Positions 13,570 to 21,919 of a stretch of DNA of 64,000 nt are shown in pieces. Numbering within the stretch: position 1 is the first letter of the stretch; every line of letters starts with the position of its first letter. A program made the translations under genes and the position numbers. Origin of the DNA: Plotosus lineatus (taxonomy: Eukaryota > Chordata > Actinopteri > Siluriformes > Plotosidae); contig CM045737.1 of assembly GCA_024760905.1 (NCBI GenBank), positions 18,586,348 through 18,650,347 on the forward strand. Direction: 5' to 3'. The notes under the pieces are model-generated. The model did not search any database. It saw only the letters and a list, made by a program, of their open reading frames with translations, and was not told the DNA's origin.

Positions 13570-16395
13570 ACATACACACACATACACACACACACACACC
13601 CATTTTCACTCTCATATACAGGCAATTTGAATACCCACAGTTATCCTAATACACATGCCTTTGGACTTCGGACAATGGGGGGAAACTGGAGTATCCAGAT
13701 GCATTAACTCTGGTCTCTTGGATTTCTCTGCTTCCAAACACATGATTCTTCCAAGAAATTATGATTTTAGGTTTCAGTGATGAGCAAAAATACTGTATGA
13801 AAGATTTTAAGACAGAAGGGAGTCTGGGCTCCAGGACCAGTGCCTCGGTGTCATGTGTCAGCTCAGATATTCCCTGGTGTGTGTTAACCAGTGATGAAAT
13901 TGAGCACAGTTGTGAGTGTATGTGTGTGTGTATGTGTGTGTGTGTGTATGTGTCTGGGGGGGGGGGGTCAATCTTAAATATGTGAAAATGAAGTGTTACA
14001 TTACGAACATGCATACCACCCAGTCATGTGACATTAAATCAAACAATCAACTATCCTGCATTACAGTCACACATCAGTCTAAATAATTGATTTAAAAAGA
14101 TCATCTCTTATGTAACTGCTGTGTAGCTGCAGATTAATCCGTAAAGCTCCTGTCTAGCCCAGACAGGCCAACAACATCTTAGTAAGTTGTTTGAGGTGAA
14201 AACTCGGAACACCCTGCTCTGTTTGGAATACTGTGTTACATGATTGATTAAACTGACTGTTTCTTCTTCCGGGTCATAGTCACGAACCGCTGTGTCATCC
14301 ATCCGAACCTCAATCATCCATCCTTTGAACCGTTTAATCCTATTAGGGTCACAGTTGTATAGGCCGGAGCCTATTTCAGATGACTTTGAGCAAACAACAT
14401 TAAAAAGCTTGCCAGATTCTTGCATGGCCAACACACACAACTATTCAGACACGCCCATCTGGAGCAGCACATGATCCAAAGGTAAGCAAGTCTGTTTGGC
14501 TTTTTACACCCGAGTTTAGTGGGTCATCAGGCTGGTGCTTATTCCTGGTTTCTGTAGCGTGAAGCGACCAGGAGTTCGATGGCAGTGGTGGCCTGGTGGT
14601 AAAAGGTACTGGATCGTTGATCCTAGGGGTTGGGGGTTCGAGTCCCACTCTCCACAAGGTTGTCACTGCCCCCCCCCCCCCCCAGTGCAGCTAACTGGGT
14701 TATCAAAGGCCGGCCTATGTCTCTCACTGTCTATAGTGAGAGGTTCATGTAAAGGAACCATTTCTGACTTTCGACAAGAGTAGCTACATCGCCGTCAGCG
14801 TGTTTCTGCCCGTTGCTAAGAGTTGTGTCAGGAAGGGCATTCAACGTAAAAACCTATGCCAAATCAAACATGCGAATCATTACTATGACTTCCATGATGA
14901 TGGCGGCAGATGATTTGCTGTGGCTACCCCTGAAAAAGGGAACAGCCGAAAGGAAAAGAAGAAGAAGGAGCGAGCAGGAGTTCCTGGATAGGACGCTAGT
15001 TACCAGGTTACCAGTTACCAGTTAGCAGGTTACCGTCCCAGTATTTTTTTACTGGTACCCATTTATACTGCTGGGTGAACAGAGCCACACTTGTGGTTGA
15101 GATCTTGCCCAGGGGTCTTAGCACAGTGGGGATCTAACCGGGATTTGAACACACAACCTCCTGATCATGAGCACAGCACCCTAACCACTACGCCACCGGC
15201 CCCACACAAAGGGAAGAAACAAGAGTGTGCAGAGGAAACCCATGTAAACACAGGGAGACCCATGCAACCTCAGTGTAAAAATGCCCTCGCAGACCCTTCA
15301 ACCCAAGGCCTTCTTGCTGTAAGGCGTGTTGCCACATTCCTCTGTCTTCTTCTTCTCGGCTTTTTCCCTTTTTCAGGGGTCACCACAGCGAATCATCTGA
15401 TCCGCACATTTGATTTAGTATAGGTTTTAACGTCGGATGTCCTTCCTGACACACCTCTTTAGCAAGGGGCAGAGACGGCTTTGCAGCTACTCTTTACGAA
15501 AGTCAGCAATGTTTCTTTTACATGAACCTCTCACCAGAGACAGTGAGAGACATGGCCCGCCTTTGATAACCCAGTCAGCCGCACTGGGGGGACAGTGACA
15601 CCCTTGTGGAGAGTGGGACTCGAACCCCCAACCTTAAGAGCAGCGATCCAGCACCCTATACCACTAGGCCACCACTGCCCTTCCAGATTCCTGTCTAGAT
15701 TTAATAAATGCTCTTTTGTTCTGCGGTCGAGGTCCCTGACTCTGACCGATCTCACTGAGGGACTGGGGGCCCTGAATACCTTCTCAGGATTAAACCTTTA
15801 TTTCTTCCCATGTGTCTCTGGTGTCTATATACTGTAATGACCAAAAGGAACCACAAGGTGACCATTATCTAAAAATCTGCTGCTCCTGTAAACAGAAACA
15901 TGTACACATCCACATGTGTCATCATATTTCTGTTTACAGGAACAGCAGATTTCTCACAATCAGACAATTTTCCAAGCAGTGCAAGAACGGAAGTAGATAT
16001 CAGGAGAGGAAAAGCTGCAGCTTCTGGCTTTGGTTTATCATTTTGGTGTCTCTGGCTAAACTGAGAAAAGAACATATCCTGTCCTGTAACCCAATCTGCC
16101 TGCTGAAATGACTTCAACCCCACATTTATGATATTTCTCATTAGGATACAACTGGAAGTGAGCTACAGAAGTGCGTGATGTCAGAAATCATACAAATATT
16201 TGTACTGGTCGTATCATTACTCAGAAAGCACGCAGTATAAGGAAATGGGGTTCAGGGTAACAGTCTGTACTCACTGCCTGCGCTCAGACCTGGTGCTTAC
16301 AGGAATCGCTCCTGCTGTTGGTTTATTATAGAGTTTATTATAGGGAGTAAATACTCACCGTCTCCGGGAGATATCGTCTCTACTTCTACACCCAT
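5785..16395 (-). CDS. fkbp1b: fkbp1b, peptidyl-prolyl isomerase FKBP12.6 (5' part only)
   Basis: Two coding exons of an FKBP12-family gene read on the minus strand. Exon 1 encodes 12 residues starting MGVEVETISPGD and ends in a GTGAGT donor in phase 1. Exon 2 continues in frame with RTFPKKGQTCVVHYI and ends in phase 1, at the site where human FKBP1 genes also split after the HYTG motif. The family is a small cytosolic peptidyl-prolyl isomerase that binds FK506/rapamycin and stabilises ryanodine-receptor calcium channels; the pocket tyrosine of VVHY is present. I chose fkbp1b over fkbp1a because of the Glu at residue 4 and because wdcp and mfsd2b lie next door, as in human. The usual Thr after that tyrosine is Ile here. 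Exons 3 and 4 were not found and should lie left of base 1. Intron 1 is about 10.5 kb. Confidence 0.88.
6393..6452. repeat. (GT)n microsatellite
   Basis: About 30 near-perfect GT units. Confidence 0.95.
6779..7277 (+). mobile_element. TA-target MITE, 'GGGATCCCTC' family, copy 1
   Basis: Ends in CAGGGATCCCTCACTTTCC and the complement GAAGTAGTGAGCGATCCCCG, between TA dinucleotides. Non-coding interior with GT/AC-rich and T-rich parts. The family recurs at 8864, 22238, 34085, 42777 and 46723. Termini resemble pogo/Tigger-type MITEs. Confidence 0.78.
7278..8061. other. intronic spacer, nothing recognised
   Basis: No supported gene. Short open frames here have no recognisable content. Confidence 0.4.
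8062..8410 (-). mobile_element. SINE type A, full length, 13-bp TSD
   Basis: Flanked by AGACGCAAATCAT (8049-8061 and 8411-8423). The minus strand carries a near-perfect B box, GGTTCGAGTCC, and the AATTAGG...CAGAAAATGATGATGATG tail. Confidence 0.92.
8455..8790 (-). mobile_element. tRNA-derived SINE, type D
   Basis: A second SINE family with the same L2-like tail but a different body (..GGTTTCATCCCACAGTCCAAAATC.. and GGAGTTTGCATGTTCTCCC). Common in teleosts. Other copies or fragments: 13432, 17444, 32470, 36875, 40650, 41795, 61098. Confidence 0.78.
8864..9309 (-). mobile_element. TA-target MITE, 'GGGATCCCTC' family, copy 2
   Basis: Reverse copy with termini CAGTGATCCCTCATTGC and GAAAGTGAGGGAAAACTG, flanked by TA at 8862-8863 and 9310-9311. 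The right-hand TA is also the left TA of the next element. Confidence 0.78.
9312..10106. mobile_element. TA-target foldback MITE
   Basis: Long terminal inverted repeats beginning CAGTGAGTCATCAACTTACG and ending CGTAAGTCGACGACTCACTG, flanked by TA. Inside lies a second inverted repeat: about 9478-9560 is the reverse complement of about 9755-9835 (both include the GCGAAGCGGAG and AATAAAATTAGAG blocks). Non-coding. Confidence 0.8.
10107..10975. other. fkbp1b intron 1, nothing recognised
   Basis: Possible single-copy sequence. One minus-strand frame of 107 codons (10751-10428) has no recognisable motif and no family similarity I can name. Confidence 0.4.
10976..11975 (-). mobile_element. SINE type A interrupted by a DNA transposon
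   Basis: SINE halves at about 10976-11090 and 11749-11975 join in sequence across the inserted element (next entry). The right half carries the tRNA-like head with CTCGAGCCTCCAACC. Confidence 0.75.
11091..11748. mobile_element. non-autonomous DNA transposon with CAAGGGYGTAGGCTGG termini
   Basis: Inverted termini CAAGGGCGTAGGCTGG and CCAGCCTACACCCTTG, inserted inside a SINE with a likely 5-bp duplication CCATA. Most of its interior (from GAGTTGAGTTCCGCTGGAC) reappears at 53573-54090. Superfamily uncertain. Confidence 0.7.
12431..13091. mobile_element. Tigger-like MITE (TTCGTAAGAAGAGGG termini)
   Basis: Begins CACGGTCGTCCCTCTTCTTA and ends TTTCGTAAGAAGAGGGCCG(ACTG)TA, with sub-terminal repeats of TTTTTCGTAAA. 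Non-coding. Confidence 0.7.
13147..13238. repeat. (GA)n low-complexity tract
   Basis: Interrupted GAGAGAGA/GAGAGCGA repeats. Confidence 0.9.
13432..13690 (-). mobile_element. SINE type D with internal (CA)n expansion
   Basis: The SINE body is split by a CA/CATA microsatellite at 13532-13600. Confidence 0.6.
13918..13970. repeat. (GT)n and poly-G tract
   Basis: GTGTGTAT repeats followed by a run of G (about 13957-13967). Confidence 0.9.
14462..15205 (-). mobile_element. tRNA-derived SINE, type C, split by a type B SINE
   Basis: Left part about 14462-14577 and right part 14971-15205. An uninterrupted relative lies at 57509-57800 in the other orientation, which shows the two parts belong together. 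Confidence 0.8.
14578..14970 (+). mobile_element. SINE type B, inserted in SINE type C
   Basis: Flanked by CGACCAGGAGTTC (14565-14577) and CGAGCAGGAGTTC (14971-14983), a 13-bp TSD with one mismatch. Has GGTTCGAGTCC B box and the RTE-like tail ending in AAGAAGAAG. Confidence 0.88.
15341..15680 (-). mobile_element. SINE type B
   Basis: Reverse copy, head ending CCACCACTGCCC, tail TTCTCGGCTTTTTCCC. A type D fragment (about 15215-15333) adjoins it. Confidence 0.78.
16359..16395 (-). CDS. fkbp1b: fkbp1b coding exon 1
   Basis: ATG at 16395-16393; 12 codons plus one base, followed by the donor GTGAGT (16358 downward). The N-terminus MGVEVETISPGD is diagnostic of FKBP12/12.6. The exon is far too short to appear as an open reading frame of its own. 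Confidence 0.9.
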
Positions 16396-16660
16396 TCCGA
16401 TATACACTGGTTATCTGAGTGTCTGTTAATGAGCAGCGCAGAAGAATGGGCGTACTGAGTGGTGTTGGTGGTGGTGTTGGTGGTGCGGGCAGTGGTGAGG
16501 GGGGCGTGGCGATGTGTGATGCTGCACTCCGCCTACTGAGGGCCGCACCACGCTGTGAAATCAGCCTGCGCTCCATACAGAGGTCCAACCATCCAACAAA
16601 CCCTGTTCAGCAACACTGCAGCCCCTCCCACTCCCACTGACTCTCCTCTTTCATTCAAGA
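16396..16660 (-). promoter_or_regulatory. fkbp1b 5' UTR / promoter region
   Basis: This 265-bp stretch just upstream of the fkbp1b ATG is clearly more GC-rich than its surroundings, with GGTGGT runs on the plus strand and several CpGs. It probably contains the 5' UTR and start site. An open frame on the plus strand here (from about 16419) is Gly/Arg-rich and low-complexity, so I do not treat it as a gene. No TATA box is evident. Confidence 0.45.
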
Positions 16661-16909
16661 ATTATTTATTTCAACAACATATCCTAATTCTGTTTTTTTT
16701 TTTTATGTCATAGTTTTACATTAAAAATAACTGTGGGGTGTTGGTTGGGTGATATTTACATTTTTAAAAAACGACCGGATTAGCAGGGGGGAAAATTCCG
16801 TATTATGCTCCAATACGGTAGGTGGCGCTGATGGATCCTGAAACTGTTTGCCAACCATCAACACATGCGAGAGGAAGAACGCGAACTAAACCGGAAGTGT
16901 TTTCGTTAA

Positions 16910-17148
16910 TTCATTCATTGTTCATTTTTTTTTATAACCGCTTCATCCTAATTGGGGTCACAGGGAGGCTGGCGGCCATCCCAGCCAACTCCGAGCGAGG
17001 GCAGAGTACACCCTGGACAGCTTGTTAGGACATCAAAAGTGAGCATGCAAACAACAATGCACGCTAATATCTGAGCCCGGAAATCAAACTCTGGACCTTC
17101 TTGCTGCGATACGGACGTGTTAACCACGACAAAACCACGGCATCCTAC

Positions 17149-17183
<35 letters not shown>

Positions 17184-17735
17184 TCACGGTGGCAGCCCAG
17201 TGCATCTAACTGGGGTATCAAAGGCCAGCCACGTCTCTCACTGTCTCTGGTGAGGGGTTCATGTAAAATAACCATTGTGACTTTAGTCAAGAGGAGCTGC
17301 ACAGCCGTCAGTGTGTTTCTGTCCTGTAATGGTCTTGCAAGCTGTACAGGGTGTACTCTGCCCTCGCCCAGGGTCGACTGAGATGAGCGCCAACCTTCCC
17401 GCAACCCTATCTAGGGTTAAGCGGTTCAGAAAATGAAATGAATCATGGTGGCACAGTAGTGGCATACCATGTGGAGTTTGCATACTATATTCTTCCCGTA
17501 CACTTCTCCGTTTCCTCCCACAGTCCAAAAGCATGCACAGTCAGAATTAGCTGTTCCAAATTGCCCGTAGGTGTGAGTGTGCGAGTGAATGATTCTGTGA
17601 GTGTTGGCCCTGCGATGGCCTGGTGAGCAGACCAAGGTGTACTCCGCCCTTGCCTAAAGTCGGTTGAGATGGTTCCCAGCCTTCCCATGACCCTAATTAG
17701 GATTAAGCAGTTTAGAAAATTAATGAATGAATATT
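16910..17735. mobile_element. SINE cluster: type D (-), type A (+), type D (+)
   Basis: Type D reverse about 16910-17148, a (TAA)n run 17149-17181, type A forward about 17190-17435, type D forward about 17444-17735. Lies between fkbp1b and wdcp. Confidence 0.7.
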
Positions 17736-17877
17736 ACTACTACGAATAATAATGATAATAATAATAACTTAATGACTCATTGATATTAATAAAAATACAT
17801 AGCTGCAGTGTTATATTTTGCTTATTTGTTTATTTGCCTAATACGCATTGTTTTGCAAGAATTAAATAAGTGAATAA

Positions 17878-18160
17878 CGAGTCCCACTTTCCACAAGGTT
17901 GTCACTGTCCCCCCCAGTGCAGCTAACTGGGTTATCAAAGGCCGGCCATGTCTCTCACTCTCTATGGTGTGAGGCATGTAAGAGAACCATTGCTGACTTT
18001 CGTAAAGAGTAGGCTGCAAAGCCGTCAGCGTGTTTCCGCCCTGCGATGGCCTGGCGAGCTGTCCAGGGTGTACTCTGCCCTCGCCCTGAGTTGGCTGGGA
18101 TGGGCACCAGCCTCCCCGCGACCCTAATTAGGATGAAGCGGTTACAGAAAATGAACTGAA
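17878..18160 (+). mobile_element. SINE type A, 5'-truncated
   Basis: Begins within the B box at CGAGTCCCAC and runs to the ACAGAAAATGAACTGAACTG tail. Confidence 0.78.
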
Positions 18161-18185
18161 CTGAAATAAGTGAATAAGTCATGGG

Positions 18186-18510
18186 TATAAGGCGCTGGAT
18201 TGCTGATCCTAAGGTTGGGGGTTCGAGTCCCACTCTCCACAAAGTTGCCACTGTCCCCCCAGTGCAGCTAACTGGGTTATCAAAGGCTGGCCATGTCTCT
18301 CACTGTCTATGGTGTGCAGCATGTAAAAGAACCATTGCTGACTTTCGACAAGTGTAGGATGCAAAGCCATCAGCATGTTTTCGCCCTGCGATGGCCTGAC
18401 GAGCTGTCCAGGGTGTACTCTGCCCTCACCCGGAGTCAGCTGAGATGGGTGCCAGCCATCCCGTGACCCTAATTAGGATTAAGTGGTTTTAGAAAATGAA
18501 CTGACCTGAA
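18186..18510 (+). mobile_element. SINE type A
   Basis: Forward copy with GGTTCGAGTCC B box (about 18219) and the standard tail; same strand and next to the previous copy. Confidence 0.78.
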
Positions 18511-18679
18511 CAATGGGTTTAATAAAATAATTTTTAAAAGGCAATGTTACAACTTACTTTATCAGTTGATACCACTGCAAAGTTTACGAGGGTATTACAG
18601 TGTTGTAAGAATAAAAAAAAATCTGATTTTGAGGTTAAAGGAAATGTATAATATTCTGATTTTTTTCCACACATGTTTG

Positions 18680-19170
18680 TGTGTGGAGTTTGCATTTTCT
18701 CCCCTGCTTGTGGGTTTTTTTCTGGGTACTGCAGTTTCCTCCCAGTTGTAAAAAAATAAACATGCATATCAGACTAATAGGCTGTTCCAAATGTCCCAGA
18801 AGTGTGTGTGTTGGCCTGGAGTGACCCCTGACTTCCCCTCCAGCCTCATCACAACACTAGGAAGAGTGTGGTTTGGCAAATGAGTGAGTGAACAACAGGA
18901 CTTAATTGTAATAGAAATAGCCAACAACTTTGTTTTGATATTATTATGATTTTATTCTCATAACAATATACTTTTCATTCATTCATTTTCTGAACCGCTT
19001 AATCCTAATTATGGTCGCGGGGAGGCTGGCGCCCATCTCAGCCGACTTCGGGCGAGAGGGCAGGGTACATTCTGGAAAGCTTGCCAGGCCATCACAGGGC
19101 CAACAACCATTCACAGATAGGGGAGATTTGGAACAGCCAATTCATCTACTGTGCACGTTTTTGGATTACA
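18680..19170. mobile_element. SINE type D fragments, inverted
   Basis: Forward fragment about 18680-18890 and reverse fragment about 18975-19170. Confidence 0.6.
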
Positions 19171-19320
19171 ATATACTTTTTCAATAATATTATGACTTTA
19201 TTCTCAATGTTGTTTCTTTATTCTCGTCTCAATTATTTCAAATAAAAAAAAATAATAAAAAAAAAGTTCGTATAATAATATAATAGCTTGTTCGTACTGT
19301 AATAATCTAAATATTCAACC

Positions 19321-19905
19321 TTTTCAATTTGGCGCAATAAATGGAGTTTTACTTCCGTGTTCTGTGACGACTCGCCAAATAAACCAATGGCTTTACCCTA
19401 TGGACCGTGAGCGCCTTCGTCATCGATCACGTGGGACAACACAAGCCCAAGAAGTAGCGTTGCATGCGTTACTGCATTTTCGCGTCGAAGCTTCGGATTC
19501 AGGCGGTCCATCACTGAGATTCGATTCTCTTGTGTAAAGCCAATGTTTTAGGACTTTTATCTGTATAATTGTACATTTTAAATCGCTCAGTTTTTCAATT
19601 TGAATAAGTTTGATTGTTTTTACACGTGCGTGCGTGTTAGCAACGCACGGTAGGAGTAAACGTGGGAAGTAAACAGACACAGCCTGGTGAATATGTATTA
19701 GTTCAATGTGTTTATGTAATCAACTTTTATTTTGTCTGTTTTACGTGAAAACATCGTAATTTTACTTTTTAATGCAGTTGACTACAACGAGCATCAGAAA
19801 ACTTTGCATCTAGGCTAATCTTGGTTGAAACTAGTACCCGAAAAGTGGTCATGTCAGATTACTCAGATCATCCTTGATCAGGATTAAGGATTTCACATTC
19901 AGAAG
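19321..19905 (+). promoter_or_regulatory. wdcp promoter and candidate non-coding exon 1
   Basis: This repeat-free stretch upstream of wdcp is richer in CpG than the flanks. It has an ETS-like ACTTCCG (19351), a CCAAT box (19384-19388) and a CACGTG E-box (19428-19433). A good donor, AAG|GTGAGC at 19905/19906, could end a 5'-UTR exon that splices to the acceptor TTGACAG at 20039, 11 bases before the ATG. The transcription start is not visible. Confidence 0.45.
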
Positions 19906-20050
19906 GTGAGCAGAAGAGGCTTTAGGTATTCTACACATTCGCCATGCACAACCTTGATGAGCTGTCTTTCAGTACAGTCCACTGTTGGTTTTTGGTCCCT
20001 CAACTCATCTTCATTTATTAAAATCTGTTTAATTGACAGACCTACCAAGC

Positions 20051-21919
20051 ATGGAGATAGGAAAAGCGAAACTTCTGAGGACTGGACTCAATACTTTGCA
20101 CCAAGCCATTCATCCTATTCATGGAATAGCCTGGACGGATGGGAGACAGGTTTGCCTAACCTCATTCTACAATGATCCGGGGGAGCCGAAATTTGGGGAC
20201 ACTAATGTAATCGGACAATTTGAACATGTCTTTGGACTTTTCTGGGGACCTTTGTGTTGTTCAGGGTCTCCTGCTCTGCTCGCAGTGCAGCACAAGAAGC
20301 ATGTGACGGTGTGGCAGCTTCAGTTGAGTGCCTACGAGCAGAACAAGTTGCTGTGCACCCAGACGTGTGAAATGAGTGAGCCTTTCCCGTTGCTGTCTCA
20401 GGCATGTGTGTGGCACCCCAAGCAAGACATTCTGGTGATTTTGACGAAACAGAATGCGTCGGTACTGTTCTCTGTACGCGTGGATAATCGACGTGTGAAG
20501 GCGGACCTCTGTGGCAGTGGTCCAATCCACTGTGCATGCTGGACTAAAGACGGTACCAGACTGGTGGTTGCCATTGGCAGTGCGCTTCACTCTTATATAT
20601 GGAATGACATCCAGAAGAGTCTGGTAGCATGTTCATTCTGTCCTGTATTTGATGTCGGTGCTTGTATCCGTGCCATTGAGCCTACTGATGAAGCTCAGGT
20701 GGCTGTCACAACAGAACTGCCTCTAGATAAAATCTGTAGGCTTAATGCTGGGATTGCTTTTGATTTGTCAAATGAATCAAAGGCACTGTTCTCTCATCAG
20801 TATTCTGCTGTAATGTCAGAGGACGATGTTTACTCAGGATCCAGAAGAAAGTCATTCGACTCTGAACATTCATTACCTTCAGGGCTCATTTCATCCTCTG
20901 GTCCCACTGACCTTACGCGGATTCTGGCAAAACACCGAAAGTCAGACCCTAGCCCTTTGATTCACTTGAGGCGTCGAGATCATCTGACAGGATCGGGTCA
21001 GGACTCGTCACATTTGATATTAGTCAAGTATGAGCGAAATGTCACGGCCACCAGGAAGGTAAGCATCCCTGGTATCCTGGTGCCTGACATCATGGCCTTT
21101 AACCCGCAAGGAAACACAGTTGCAGTGGCATCCAATAGCTGTAACTTGATGTTGGTTTACTCCATCATGGCATCCTCCATGCCCAATGTTCAACAGATCC
21201 ACCTGCAGAAGAATGAAAGACCAAAAGGTTTATGCTTTCTGAACAGCAAGCAGATTCTCGTCATGCTTGGCCGACAGCGATGCAATGACCCAGCCTTTCT
21301 TCCATCTTCTTCCATCGCGGACAAATACATCCTCAGGCTCGCAGTTCAGGAGCTGGTGTTTAATGAGGGCATGACTTCCCCAGTTGTTCAGAAACCTGAG
21401 CCTCTAGGGGATCCTGATGAGCTTCGGCGTCATTCAGAAGTCTACACGAAAGACTTTGCCACAAAGGACCTTGTTCTTCCAGGGGGATCAGTCATTATGT
21501 CATCAAATATCAGGGAGAAACTAATCGAGGAAGTCTGTGGGTCAGAGTCAAGCTCAGCCGACTTCTCAGACAGAGTCACTTCCAGCACCTCCTCGATCAC
21601 TTTGGAAAACTATGATGTGGATCATGTCAATCGCATGACCACGCTAGCAGCAGCCTGTCGTGAATCCAATCGACCGTTTTCTCCTCGATGTACAGCGTCA
21701 GAAAAGCTGCTGTCTGATTCGCCTCTCCTGAAGGACAACAGCCTTGCAAAAGAGAACAACCTTGAGCAACTCACTCACAACATGGAGAAAATATTTGCCC
21801 ACTTTGCAGAGGTGCAGCAATGCCTCACAGAAGTCAAAAACTTCACCCAGAATGGAAAAAAGCACCTGAGCAGTTACCCATCTGCTTGCGAGCCTCAGTA
21901 TGTCCATGTTACTTGTCAG
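20051..21919 (+). CDS. wdcp: wdcp coding exon 1 (large exon)
   Basis: This 1,869-nt exon encodes 623 residues, most of the protein, in one uninterrupted frame; the human gene likewise has one very large coding exon. It ends CAG|GTATGA in phase 0. The preceding acceptor is TTTAATTGACAG at 20039. Confidence 0.95.

Noticed and set aside
16419..16640. Plus-strand 73-codon frame next to the fkbp1b start
   Set aside because: Gly/Arg low-complexity frame in a GC-rich promoter; no similarity or splice context.
20033..20050. Upstream TTG start extending wdcp by six residues
   Set aside because: Not an ATG, it spans the likely splice acceptor at 20039, and the ATG at 20051 aligns with the human N-terminus.
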